Part shown: positions 46,831 through 58,379 of the stretch, piece after piece
Layout of the letters: every line of letters starts with the position of its first letter
How positions within the stretch are numbered: position 1 is the first letter of the stretch
NCBI GenBank assembly: GCA_024741835.1
Contig: JAENRP010000110.1
Span: forward strand, 62,001 to 126,000
Source: Diplocarpon mali
Lineage: Eukaryota; Ascomycota; Leotiomycetes; Helotiales; Drepanopezizaceae
Direction: 5' to 3'
DNA length: 64,000 bases
The notes under the pieces: model-generated
Seen by the model: the letters and a program-made list of their open reading frames with translations, nothing else
Told to the model about the DNA's origin: nothing
Database searches by the model: none
Position numbers and translations under genes: made by a program

Positions 46831-49382
46831 TTATAGCTAATACTCCTTCGCAGCCAGCTAGCGCTTTTATCAGGCTACTAAATGTGGTTTAGTACCTTCT
46901 TTCAAACGAACCCTATAAGTATACAAATCAGTCGGCGGTAGGTTCTAAAGGTCCTTTGCGTCTAGGTCCTAATATGTATATAGCAGCCTTTTCAGCCGAT
47001 TCTGCTGTTCGTCGGTTAGGTTGCCTATTTTAGTTCCAACAGTCTAAAACCACTTATTAATAATCAGATCTAATTCATCTGATAGCTCTCGCTAATGCGG
47101 GCGTCGGTAGGTTAGATATAGTATTACCGCCTAATCTAAAGGTATTCCTATTTCACTGCCTACCTCCCCTTTGCACAAAGACTCCCTAGAGTCTATTACT
47201 AAATCGCGATCTGCTCCTAGCATATTATTCAATCTAGCGCTCAAACCTAATAGACTGCGGACTTGCTGTCCAACCACTCTATTGCGGTCCTTTTTAGTTA
47301 ATCGTAGGGCGACGGACTCTTTGTAATCGCATATTTCCTTGAGGTGCACCTATAGTGCCTCGAACGTTAGATTTGCGGGTCGGTCTCGACTATATATAGC
47401 ACTTATCGTACAACTCTCTCTTAGATATTAGGGAGTGTCTTCCTCTTCCATATATAGCATACTAGTCGGCTTGGTCACTATCTCGATCAGCAGTATACTA
47501 TTGATGCTTTTAATAACGATCTTAGGTCGACCCTTTCCATCTAGTTTTCCGAATCGGTAAAAGAGTCGGTTTCATCGCTCTCGCTCTCGCTTAAGGTACT
47601 ATCTAGTTCATCTCGTCTGCTAGGCTTCTTAACAATTAGCTTCTTTAGGATTACTAAATCTGGATCTAGTACGCCAATTGGATAAAGAAACAGCTTATAG
47701 TGCTTAGATAGCACCAATTTTAAGCCCTTAATAACTACCTTCTTTTTACCGCTTGCAGGGTCACCTATTGTAGTTCGAGAGTTGCGAATATCGATAGTAC
47801 CATCGACCTTCCACAGCTATAGCAACCTAAGTAGTAGGTAAAGGTCATTGCCGAAAGGTCGCACAAATGCCTTATCCTTACGCCAAATTCCGTGCATGCC
47901 AACCTCGAATTCAATCTAGTGCGTGAGCTCGGCTTTACTACCGTCTGCAGTATTTATAATAAGACTACTAAAGCCTCTTTCTAATAACGGAATTGGCTTT
48001 AGTCTCAACTTCTTAACTAGAGCATAAGATATGACATTTATATCAGAGCCCTAATCTACCTATATAAGGTAGGTTAGTAATGCGACTTCGATCGGCTGGC
48101 CGTCCTTTCCTTGAATCTTAATAAAACAATCAATTTGGAAGGCTTTTTTCTCAGCCGATAGCAGTAGGACAGTAGTTGTTGGTTTTGATACATTCTAGGC
48201 GTCATTCGAGACTATAACCTCGGCAGAGAAGTGGACCGATTTACCAGCTTTCCTTAAGGATTTCTAGTTTCTACAGGTTAATAGGCGTCAGAATTCCTTG
48301 CTACCTTCAGGCGATACTTAAAAGAACTCGGTCAAGCTTAATAGTACCTTAATTCTATCTACTAGCTCCTAGTAATCTATAAGGCCTATGCCCTCCCTTG
48401 CAACTATCTCCTTAAGATAACGGACGGCCCGCTTACCCTTTTTCTAAGCCACTCTCTCCGCGTTAGTTTCTTCATCTCCATCAACAGTCTTCTTATCTAC
48501 TAGCTTAGTCGCTCTCTTATTAGAAGGCTTGGTTGATATCCCACTCGCCGGCTTAGTCGTTAGAGCTAGCATTAGTTCGTCATTACTAGAGTTGATCAAT
48601 TCCTCAATTGATATACATAGTCGTTTTCGAGGACGCCCGGCCATTTTAGAATCCAATAACAATGCGCCTAAAGAACAGCTATTAAAGGCCAGCATCTTAA
48701 TATAATTATTAAATAACACCCAGTTGCTCGTAGGTTCTTTTAGCTAGCTTATAAGAGAAGGTATCGATTTATCTGAACTTCCACTTTCCCTAGCCTATAA
48801 GTATATACTAGAGCTAGTAATGTTTGCAAGATATAATCCGATATTACCACCCTAAATGGCTTATCGTAAGTAAGCCTTTTCCTAAGCAGCAAGTTCATTG
48901 CCTATACACTCTATTGCCTTATAACCAAAGTCGCTATAGCGAACGCATAATATACCGTCCTTCTTAGGATCGTACGTTTAAGAACCATTGATAACAGGAT
49001 ATAGTAACTATAATCTAGGTAGCACAGCGTAGTCCTTTGCGTTCTAGCGATTTCGCTAATTATAGTTAGTCTTTATAAGCTGGGTGTTCTATATGTTATT
49101 AGATTCCTACAAAGCCCCATAAGCATTTTAATTACTATTTCGGCTGACAGTCGTATAAGTCAGAGGTAAATTTCCATACAGCTCAACTAGAGAGGTTATC
49201 GATCTTAGAATATACAGCGATGGCTTTTGATTGACCGGGACTACCGGTTTCCCTACGTTCAATAGTAATAGGACTGCAGACGCCGATATGCCGTACTATT
49301 TATAGCACAATTGTCGCAATTATTCGGTCTCGATCTTCTCTTATCGGCGTTGCTCTATCTTATAAGTCGTATTCAGCGTATT

Positions 49383-49850
49383 TTAAGCATCCTTAATAAC
49401 ATCCAAAGCTCTCCACAAGGCACCAGAGGATAATGCTGACTTAGAAAGGGCTGCAATACAGAGTTCGTTATTATAGATACCCTTAATAAAGGCTGCAATA
49501 ATGCTATCTAAGACAACTTGCTCGATCGAGCTAAGTGCTAGGCTTGTTATCAGTCGTCCGGCATCCTTACTATATATACAGCGTAGCAAGTGAGTTATCC
49601 TCTAGTAGTACGCTACTAGTGGTTCATCAGGCCTCTAAGCGAGGTTCTTAATATTATACTAGATATTATTTTCAGTATGATCGGCCACCTTAATAGGATA
49701 CTCGGCCTTTAGTGCCTGCTTAAAGTTGGCGACGTGCTCTGCAGTGGCATTTTCCTTCTTATTAATAATAGCCCGAAATTCAGCACTAGAATCCAACCAC
49801 TCAGCTGCTTGGCCCTCGAATAAGATATCGATAGCTTCGAAAAACATCTT
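49383..49850 (-). pseudogene. Gypsy gag (retrotransposon gag domain), mutated
   Basis: Two open pieces in the same element, 49,847-49,659 and 49,589-49,383, read DILFEGQAAEWLDSS, NFKQALKAEYP, PIKVADHTENN and then SIEQVVLDSIIAAFIKGIYN. They are the N- and C-terminal parts of a retrotransposon gag domain, broken by stops and a short gap. Confidence 0.82.
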
Positions 49851-50802
49851 AAGGTCTAGCGTAGCATAACCAGCGCTTTTAAAGTCATATTATAGACAAT
49901 TGAGCCATCTAAAGGCATTTCCCTTATCCCTAATGAACCGGCCGCTTAATTTATACTTAAGAAAGGTAGTACCTATTTGTAGTGCGAAGGGTTCGTTAGA
50001 GGCTATAATATCAAATTCGAGTTGCCTTAAATAGGCTAATATTAGTGCCGTAGAGGTAGCTTCAATTAATAGTGCTCGACGAAGTTCAGAGCTTAGCGAT
50101 TCACTAGTATTAGTCGGTGACTAGGTTAACGATAAGGGCGATAGTAGTAGTTATTAACTAAAGGGAGGATCTGGCAAATGATTCGTATCAGTGCTAGATG
50201 TCTATATATCCGGTACACAAGTATAAGGTTCTAGTATAAGCAGTCGAGTATAATCGTCCTTAAAGATGTCTGCTAGTAAGGCAACTATATCTAAGCCTGC
50301 CTATAAGGTATTATCCAAAGGTAAGTTCTATTAAGAAGCCAGCTTAATTATTAGGGATAGTAGTATAATCCGAGGCAGGCACAGACTAGTATTGTCTCGC
50401 CTATTCTGGAAGTGATGTCACGTAAAGACGCGTTTCGCTACTTCCCCGCACAATGCGAAAAAAATGAAAATGTTAGAAAAAGGCTTATTAGCGCAGTAGG
50501 GTATCGAATAACACATTAAGATCTATACCTATTGTAGATTCTGACTCTCAACTTGCTAAAACAGGCTCGCTTCCAGAGTGGAGGCTATAGTCCTAATAAC
50601 GTAGTATAAGGTCAGGGGGAGTGGCGTAGTAGCGCACTATAATAGCCGTTGAACTAGTAGCCAGCAGATAAAGAACTCTTCCTAGGCTAAGTCTAATAAT
50701 AACCGACGACAAGGTCGATAGTAGTAGATAGAAATAAAGTGTGAATAGCTTCACTAGAAACGCGTGGACGAAATAAAATCAAGCCTCCGCCGCTGCTCCA
50801 CT

Positions 50803-50937
50803 AAATAACTAATGTGATAAGGAGTTGTATTAGACTTAGAGGAGTAACCTTTAAGAGAAGATATTTATAGTACATCTAGGTGCCTAAGGCACCCCAAGTG
50901 CTGACTAATACCACCCTTTCCATTCCGGAAGGTGTTT
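50803..50937 (-). repeat. 5' LTR of the Gypsy element
   Basis: 135 bp. The ends read AAACACC...GTTATTT on the minus strand rather than the usual TG...CA; the boundary is set by loss of similarity plus the GGGGG flank. It would carry the promoter. Confidence 0.93.
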
Positions 50938-50942
50938 GGGGG

Positions 50943-52167
50943 TTCCGCTTCGCTTAGGGTTAGCTTGTTTACATTCTAAGGTGCCTCACTTCGAGCTCGC
51001 TAAGCGAGTGCTGCTCTAGGGGTATCTCTACCCACCTCCCGAGTGGCGCGGTAAGAGATAGCGAGGGTCGGGGCTTGCATCTCTGCTTGGCTCTAGAGAG
51101 TGGCTGGTGCTCACACAGCCACCCAGCCGACTAACAGCACATGTTTCGGTGGTATGGTCACGTGTAAGATGCCCACCGATTTAGATAGACGCTACAAAGA
51201 CGTGCGAAAGAGCCTTGGATTGATTCAATCAGCAGAGTAGATAAGGGGGTGCTTGAACGGCACCCCAGAGTCTACGGATCCGCATCTCACAGCTCACGTT
51301 CCACTTTCAAAATCCCTCATGTGACCGAGGAAGCGCCCAGCAAGCGTGCCCCCCTCTTGGCGAAGCGCTTCTTCCACAAATCCGTTCTTTTGCACATCCT
51401 CAACCATCCGGAGGGTGCAGAAAACCTTCACGGCAACTCAAATGCAACTTCAAAAGCCATGCCATGCCATCCCTGGCCGCAATGACATCATCCGAACTTC
51501 TCCAACGCATACCACCGCTCCGCAGGCCTGACCCAGCGATCCGCGCCCATCGCCGATGTCTGCTTACCGCAGCGCAGGGATGAATGCTGCGCTGCTTCTC
51601 ATCTCCAGATCCATCTATCTGTGTCGACGGCTCATCCGCGCAAATGTCGAGATCGCTCCCATCGCGAGAACGTGGTCCCTTTCCATCCTCGCGCGGAATC
51701 TATTTTCAGGATCCTCTTCTTTCGACTGGGCGGGATACGTACTCTGCTGGATTCTCCGGGTGGCGTTCTCACAGACTTCGCGTCTTCTTGGCGCAATCCT
51801 TCCTGGCTGGAGACCGAGAAAGCCGACCGCAATCCACCAAGCCGGCGCGCGGTTGAGCCAACGATGTCCGCAGCAAACAAAAGTACGCTTTTTCATGCGC
51901 TCGCTGGGCTCCACAACGGTGCCCGGGCTTGATGTTACGATGGCATGGCTGAGCTCATGGCACTTCGGATCAAACAAGCTCGATGGTGCCTCGCTCCAGG
52001 GTGGACCTGGCAGGGCAGACAGACGCCTCTGCTCTGCATCATACCGGGTTGGGCTCTCTATATCTTTTATGTTTCCCCTCTAATCGGTCTCCGCCAACTG
52101 TCTTTTCCATCTTCCTCCCCCATCTCGATTTCGGCGTCTTCGGTGGATACCCTGCTGCGTCGCAACC
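50943..52167. other. Interval between Gypsy element and small SPT subunit gene
   Basis: Composition switches abruptly from AT-rich to GC-richer just after the element's flank. A 13-base near-palindrome CTCGCTAAGCGAG lies at 50,996-51,008, recalling the arms of the hairpin at 25,866-25,920. Long frames at 51,556-52,083 occur on both strands without a recognised domain; the last few hundred bases are probably promoter and leader. Confidence 0.45.
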
Positions 52168-52542
52168 ATGTCTCTCGCCTTCGACTTCGAGTTCGCGTCT
52201 CCGGCCCCCGCTCAAGCTCCCTCCTGCGACTCTTCATACGATAGAGCGTGCAAGAAACTGCAGCTGTGGTACTACCAATACGAGGTCACCTTTTCGCTGT
52301 ACATGCTCGAGCCGGCGGAGAAGATGATACTCAACACGATCGTGCTGTCCTGCCTCGCTCTCTGCGTGTACGGCGTCTTGTTCTTCATGCCGGATTTCGT
52401 GGGCCGGGGCGTGTCGAGTCTGTTCTGGGTCTATGTGAATGACGGGGGTAACCAGCTGCTGGTCGACACGGCTGTGGTGCCGTGGGCGGTGGTCGATAAT
52501 GCGACGATGCGGTGGGAGAACCTGGGGGGTTACAGTCTGTGA
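52168..52542 (+). CDS. Small subunit of serine palmitoyltransferase (ssSPT-like)
   Basis: A 124-residue single-exon protein. Residues 31-50 (LQLWYYQYEVTFSLYMLEP) and the following single membrane helix (about 53-74) ending FFMP match animal ssSPT proteins, which share W-YYQY...LYMLEPxE...N...FMP. These small ER-membrane subunits stimulate serine palmitoyltransferase, the first enzyme of sphingolipid synthesis, and influence acyl-CoA choice; yeast Tsc3 is the functional counterpart. The N-terminal 25 residues are acidic and Pro-rich, and a 50-residue C-terminal tail (WVYVNDGGNQLLVD...) extends beyond the 71-residue human protein. ATG 52,168 has a good context (GCAACCATGTC). No intron is needed. 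Confidence 0.88.
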   Translation: MSLAFDFEFASPAPAQAPSCDSSYDRACKKLQLWYYQYEVTFSLYMLEPAEKMILNTIVLSCLALCVYGVLFFMPDFVGRGVSSLFWVYVNDGGNQLLVDTAVVPWAVVDNATMRWENLGGYSL

Positions 52543-54157
52543 GAGGGCAATGGTGAGTGCGTTTGGCTTCTTTGCATGCGATTCGCGCTCCAGCTGTACC
52601 CGCACGGCATGGCTGAGAGCGGTCTACCAACTTGCCCTCATTTGCTGCTTCGCGAGACGGAGTCTTTTTCATGCTGTCGTCGGCACAATACAGAAAAGCG
52701 GGCAACTGACTGTTTGCAGCCTTCAATACATTCGCAGAACCCACCGGTCTTGACGCCAGCCCTCTGCACTGATCTAGCGAGAGGATCGGCAACAACCGAT
52801 CGCAGCGATACTGTTAATACGGCTGCCAACTTTCCCCGGGGGTAGACACGACCAGTTGAGTTCGCCGAGTCAGCAGTCGTCCGGTCTCTGCATTGCTTGT
52901 GGGGGAGTATCCGGGGATCCTGGGACAAGCATCGCCAAGCGCGAAACACCACACCCTCCTCGCACGCATATATCGAAAACGATCCTTACCGCCATGTCGT
53001 TGCCTCACGACACCGAGATTATCGTGTTTTGGCCAGAGGAGCGGGCGGCTGGGTAGAGTAGTAATGGGGGCTTGCGCATTGTTACGATGATACACTATTT
53101 GCAGCATTTCTGGGCGGCTGGCAGGATGGATACTGGAGTTTGTACGAGCCTTCGTGCTGATGTTTTTTTGTTTTCTTTCTTAGTGGGCTACAGCAACGAT
53201 CAGCAAGGAGTATAGAGACGAATCTACTAAATCCATTGTAACAAGGCTCAGAAAGGGAGTCGAGCACTCGTTCATCCAAAGTCCCATCCTCCACCCCCGT
53301 ACTCGTCCGTCCGTCGAGACTGTCTCGCAGACCCGATCGGAGCACACCCGACGAACGCGGTTCCAGGAGATTGACCTCAAACACCCCCTTCCAAGCGTGC
53401 AAATAGCAACAACAAGGAAGATACTGGGACGGTCGAGATGGACGAAATCTGGGCGCGGGCGTCGTAGGGAGAGAAGGTTTCGTCAGCCAAGCTGATGAGT
53501 CTCTGCGAGGCGAGATAGATCAATCAGCCCTGTCGAGACACGCAAATCAGATCTGCTGAAGAAGTCAGGGGCTGGGCATATTGGGCGGAGGTCACGTGTC
53601 GACCCTTAGTGTCGATCCAATCCTCTTGTGACTGCGGAGATGGTATCAAGAGAATCAAGCTACCCTTGAGAGATAGTTGTTCAAGGAGCTGGCTCTTGTC
53701 CATCAATCATTCCCCTTTTCTCTCCTCTCTCTCTCTCTCTCTCTCTTCTTATTACTATCAAAATCACACGCCACCCCTTTGCCGCGACGTCAAATCACGA
53801 GTTCCCGCTGTCACTTCCAGGAGCCGCGGCTGGCTAGCGAGGCGTTGAGCCTTCAAGTTTATTTTGGAATTTTCCCGCCGGGCAGTGCAGCAGCTCGCAA
53901 CATCACCGCACTCCACCGCCCGCGCCATTACGAAGCCTTTGCTCCGCAGGAGAGACTCTCCTCTCCCCATTCCACCTCACGATATCTGCTTTTGCTCTGG
54001 ATGACGGCCTCAATCACCTCATCTACTACCCAGACGCCTGTTCGCTCGGCCTCTCCTATCTACCCCCTTCCCCCCATCACTGCCAAACGCATCTCTCTTC
54101 TGGGCAGCAGAGCCTCAGCAGAGCCTCAGCAGAGCCTCCATACCACGATCGTTCAAT
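52543..54157. other. Intergenic interval and leader of the rhomboid gene
   Basis: About 1.6 kb without a supported gene. Frames at 52,638-53,107 and 53,082-53,402 have no motif. A pyrimidine tract (TCTCTC) at about 53,720-53,752, common in fungal core promoters, and an 11-bp AGCAGAGCCTC triplicate at 54,106-54,138 lie in the probable promoter and 5' leader of the next gene. Confidence 0.5.
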
Positions 54158-55937
54158 ATGGCCGCAAACGACTACTACAACCCTTCCTCGCGGCATCGCA
54201 CGCCCAAGCCGTACAACGACAACGACAACTACGCATCCTACAACCCTACAGCACAATCATACCCGCCGGCCGCTCCCTCGATAGCTCCCTCCTACCATAC
54301 CGAATCTTCCCACTTGACTCGACCCGACCACATCTCTCCTGTCTCGCCCGACGAATCGCCATTCGAAGCACCGTTTGACGACCACGTATACCCTGCCCCG
54401 ACCACGCATCGGTTCGACAGCCAGAGCACGATCGGGGCCGACTCGCGCCAATCTGGACAGGGCGGGCGCGGGCGGTTAGATTCGGGGAATTCTTACCCAG
54501 ATGACATCCCACTGCAAGAACACCCTGCTGGGCCTCAGAAGGATACTCCCGGCGTGGAGACGGACCATGTCTACGATGCTCCTGTCCGACCGGCCATGTT
54601 GGAGGAGGGGAGGAAGACCAGGAGGCAGCGGATCAGTGGCATGTTCATGAATCAGAAGAAGAGAGTACCATGGCTCACGTACATCTTGACCGCCGTCCAG
54701 GTCGGGGTGTTTATCGGGGAGGTTGCAAAGAATGGTATGTGCGGCAGACCTCGCTGGAGGAAGTGCTGACGGTACGCAGGTATCTTGACGGGATCCCCCA
54801 TCCAAATCAAACCCCAGTTCAACCCGATGATCGGCCCCTCTCCCTATGTTCTCATCAACATGGGAGCGAGGTTCGTGCCTTGCATGCACTCTGTCGACTC
54901 GGTGCAGAACCGCGACTCGGGCGGCCCCATCCAATGGCCCTGTCCAGACACCACCTCCAACGACAACCAAGACTGCACCCTCGCCCAACTGTGCGGCTTT
55001 GGCATGCCCGCCAAGCAAAACCCCGTCTACCCAGGCCAGACCGACCTGCCTCTCAGCGAGTTCAAGAACCAGCCGAATCAATGGTTCCGCTTCATCGTGC
55101 CGATTTTTCTCCACGCCGGGCTGATTCACATCGGGTTCAATATGCTGCTGCAGATGACGCTGGGCAGAGAGATGGAGATGGCCATCGGGCCCATCCGCTA
55201 CTTTCTCGTCTACTTTGCGTCGGGCATATTCGGCTTCGTGCTCGGCGGGAACTTTGCCGCTACTGGCATCGCATCGACCGGTGCTTCCGGCGCCCTGTTT
55301 GGTATCATAGCCCTCAACCTCCTCGATCTCTTCTACACGTGGGGGGACCGCCGATCGCCTTGGAAAGACTTCGCGTTCATCATGCTCGACATCGTCATCT
55401 CATTGGGCCTCGGGCTCCTCCCTGGTCTGGATAACTTCTCGCATATTGGCGGATTCTTCATGGGTCTTGTCCTGGGGATCTGCATCCTCCACTCGCCGAA
55501 TGCGCTCCGCAGACGGATCGGCCAAGATGACCCCCCTTACAAGCCTGTAGTACGCACCAAAGCCGGCGATGGAAGCTCAGCCGACGCGGGCATCAGGGGG
55601 TTCGCGAAGAACCCGACAGGCTTTTTCAAAGGCCGCAAACCGCTGTGGTGGGCGTGGTGGTTTGTTCGTGCGGGGAGTCTGGTGTTTGTGCTGGTGGTGT
55701 TTATACTGCTGTTGCAGAACTTCTACAAAGATCGCAAGACGTGTAGCTGGTGCAAGTATTTGAGCTGTATTGTAAGTCTGCCGTTCCTCCTGTTTGTCCC
55801 CGTGTATTTGCGTCTGGGGAAGATCCGATAGTTGGGGAAACGGCTAACCAACGCAGGATGTCAATGATTGGTGCGAGATCGGCAATCTGCAGCTCACGAC
55901 CTCTAATGGGAAGAGGGATCTGTTGCATAGCTTTTAG
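54158..55937 (+). CDS. Rhomboid-family intramembrane serine protease
   Basis: A 549-residue polytopic protease that cleaves transmembrane segments. Exons are 54158-54734, 54780-55771 and 55857-55937, with GT-AG introns of 45 and 85 nt in phases 1 and 0. The first 160 residues are cytosolic and disordered (Pro/Ser/Tyr-rich). A membrane helix begins at WLTYILTAVQVGVF. A luminal loop with several Cys (CMHS, WPCPD, CTLAQLC) follows. HAGLIHIGFN (HxxxN near 309-313), STGASGALFG (nucleophile S362) and FSHIGGFFMG (H414) form the conserved rhomboid active site. The C-terminal region has an extra helix (AGSLVFVLVVFILLL) and a short Cys-containing tail. Domain layout fits secretase-type rhomboids of fungi (Golgi/ER or plasma membrane) rather than mitochondrial PARL/Pcp1, since no targeting peptide is visible. 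ATG follows an 11-bp repeat. Confidence 0.94.
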
Positions 55938-56932
55938 TCCACGACAATGGTGATACTGTATGCTGGGGAAGGTCGGTTTTCTTCATAATTTTGTGAGGGT
56001 GTTTAGTACTCTCGAATTGGGAATCAGACTTGCCTGGTGGATGCTATAAAAGCGCCGGCGGCTTGAGAAACGGTGATTTGAGTACTCATGGCCATGTAAA
56101 GTGCCAACGAACGCATAGCACCGGACTTCTTTCCATTCTCTCTATTTCTGAGCGCCTGAGCTTCGGATCCTGGGGCTCGTCTTTACCGCATTCATTTTCC
56201 ACAGCGGGTCCTTATTGGATGAGAATGCGGATAAGAATCAGATCAAGATTGAAATTCAGATTGGATTTTCTTTTTCTCCGGCTCAGCTTTCTTTCTTTCT
56301 GTTTCATACTGGGTCGTTTGGCCTTGGGGGGCGTTTGTGCTGGGTTGTGTTGCAACGCAGTACTTGATTACATCATACGCCGTGCTTGGGTACTATTGCG
56401 GGACAAAGAGAGGAGAAGAGGGAGAAGGGGCCGGCGGCGGAAGGTCCCGCGCAAAAAGTGATCCGCGGAAAATGAGAGGGGGGGAGAGGGAGGAGCAGAG
56501 GGGAGGGCGTGTGGTGGGGAGGGGAGGATGGAAGGGCAATTGAGGGTTGAAGATGAATGAAGATGGATGAAGTTGGATGGTGGATTGGTGGGGGGAGGTC
56601 TAGCAGGGGATTTGTATGAATAGGACTATGTACGGATCCGGTTCTGGCTTTTGATATGGAAATAGAGCTGAACGTTCATATCTGTGTGTATCATTGATAA
56701 GAGGGGAGGGGGCAAACAGCAGCAGAGAGAGAGTGTGGGATGGGTGTGGATAGCTGAGATGAACAGCCTGGTTCTGGAAACTGGGTCACTGGCCCTGCAA
56801 TGAGAATGATACAGAGATACAAATTAGGAGTCAGGAGTTAGGATATGACACCAACTTGAGTAGGAAATGGATCCTATGAAGGCTACGAAGGTCTTATGGA
56901 TAGGTTATTAGAAGACACTGGCCTATTTCTTA

Positions 56933-57059
56933 AGCTGATATCAGTAGTCCAATTCTTGAAATTTAGCTATCTCTTGAGCTGATATCATTAGTCCAATTCT
57001 TGAAATTTAGCTATCTCTTAAGCTGATATCAGTAGTCCAATTCTAGAAGTCTAGCTACC
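56933..57059. repeat. 44-bp tandem repeat, about 2.9 copies
   Basis: Units start at 56,933, 56,977 and 57,021, each beginning AGCTGATATCA. The first two differ by about two bases and the third is partial and more diverged. It is not coding. Confidence 0.93.
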
Positions 57060-57524
57060 AGCTTTGTGACAATGATAAAGGGATGCAATCAGAATCGCGA
57101 CTTATTTACGACATTAAATGATGATATTTTATCAACCTAAATAAGACATGAATACTATTTAAGATGCCGTGACTTAGCTTACATATTATAGTAAGCAATC
57201 TATAGATCACTAGCGGAGAAAATGGTAATAGCGCGCATGTGTAAATAGCGCATCTGAGGTCTAGGTTTTGGCACCACAACCTCCGCGTCGGAGTCACAAC
57301 TACGCATTTGATCAGCAAGATAATTGGGAACGTGCGTTTGCGAGGCTTTAGGAATTGTTACTCTGTAGTGCTTGCTACTTTGTACTAGAGGTTTCTTTTC
57401 GAGGATTCTCTTTATGTACTTGGTACAGGTGCGAATTTTAATTTTCCCTATGATAGTATGCCGTATGTCAGCGATAGCGCGAGTTCAGCTGATAAAGTAG
57501 TTTGAAGCCGGAGGAAAAGTTGTT

Positions 57525-57896
57525 CTATATATCAACTACATCTTTTGCGATCCCTTCCTCCGGAAACTGGGAATTGAATGTGGGGTGTCTATGTGGTTTA
57601 TCCCATCGTAAATCTGTAGCGTGAATGATGACTTTCGAAGGGAGGGTCCACTGAATCAGATCCGCGCGATCCAGTACTCCCCGGTAGATGAAGGTGTGGA
57701 CTTCAACTGTGTCTATCAGCATGGCCGGCAGCGAGACTGAAACCGATCCATGCATCATATCAGCCATTAACTTCAGATGGAATGGAAGCTTGGTTTCGGG
57801 GAACATCAAGCGCCTCTTTATCACCTCCAAGTTCGCATTGAGTAGCCCTAGCAATCTGCTGCTTTGATAAATCATTTCCACAAGAAAGTGGTGCAA
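57525..57896 (-). pseudogene. Hypothetical gene remnant
   Basis: A 123-codon frame with protein-like composition (FHLKLMADMMHG, VEVHTFIYRGVLDRADL, PTFNSQFPEEGIAKDVVDI) and no recognised family. A second frame (57,760-58,026) overlaps it upstream in another phase, as if an intron or frameshift intervenes, and that frame ends against the hairpin repeat at 57,995. It may be a gene cut by a repeat insertion. Confidence 0.25.
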
Positions 57897-57994
57897 TCAA
57901 TTCGCTAGAGCTGTTGAAATTGTTCTTATCACTTGAGCTGTATCTGACAGAATCGAAAGGTGTAGATTCTAGTTCTAGAGAGCTGAAGTAGTAT

Positions 57995-58070
57995 ATATAC
58001 AAGGTAGGCTTACGTAGGCTTACCAAGCCTTAGCCTCCGTTCCGTGCGGTAATCTCCGTACCTTGTATAT
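57995..58070. repeat. 76-bp hairpin with perfect 12-bp terminal inverted repeats
   Basis: ATATACAAGGTA (57,995-58,006) and its exact reverse complement TACCTTGTATAT (58,059-58,070) flank 52 bases that include two copies of GTAGGCTTA. It marks the sharp border between unique sequence and the retroelement block. It may be a small terminal-inverted-repeat relic or an element end. Confidence 0.75.
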
Positions 58071-58379
58071 TTCTAATATGCCCCCTATTATAAGGCTCTA
58101 TAGAACTTAGAGTAAAGAGCCCTATATTTTTTTTTTTTTTGTATAGTCTAGGCCTTATTAACTCTTATAATATACTCTCTAGTATATGGCGCCTACGTCT
58201 CCCTTATATGGAGTTTAGCCGCCCCGCAGTATTAAAACGTGCGTTATAGTATAAGAGTACCTTTGACTTAGCTATATTATAGCTTTTCACCCTTTTATAT
58301 AGTTATATTATAGATTTCCTCTTTATATATAGCTTTCCTATGGGTTTCCTCCTTTTATATAGCCTTCTTTTGTCGATTT

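Larger units (their letters stand above)
43252..50937 (-). mobile_element. Full-length degenerate Ty3/Gypsy LTR retrotransposon
   Basis: A 7,686-bp element transcribed on the minus strand. Two 135-bp LTRs (43,252-43,386 and 50,803-50,937) are flanked by a GGGGG duplication (43,247-43,251 and 50,938-50,942). Next to the 5' LTR, a candidate primer-binding site starts TGGAGCAGCGGCGG on the minus strand (complement of 50,787-50,800), and a purine stretch GGGAGT abuts the 3' LTR. The order on the minus strand is gag (near 49.8-49.4 kb), a protease-linker region, reverse transcriptase (near 46.8-46.0 kb) and presumably RNase H and integrase toward 43.6 kb. All frames carry many stops, mostly TAA/TAG where Gln or Trp is expected. 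The body is strongly enriched in TA dinucleotides. It is inactive. Confidence 0.93.
55938..57994. other. Interval between rhomboid gene and retroelement block
   Basis: 2 kb that grades from GC-rich to AT-rich. It holds purine-rich stretches (GAGGG/GGAGA) at 56,400-56,560, the 44-bp tandem repeat listed separately and a possible gene remnant at 57,525-57,896. The frame at 56,030-56,461 is Arg/Leu-rich with no motif and is probably trailer. Confidence 0.45.

Noticed and set aside
47131..48719. Short minus-strand frames as host genes
   Set aside because: They lie inside the Gypsy element and are remnants of its polyprotein region, not independent genes.
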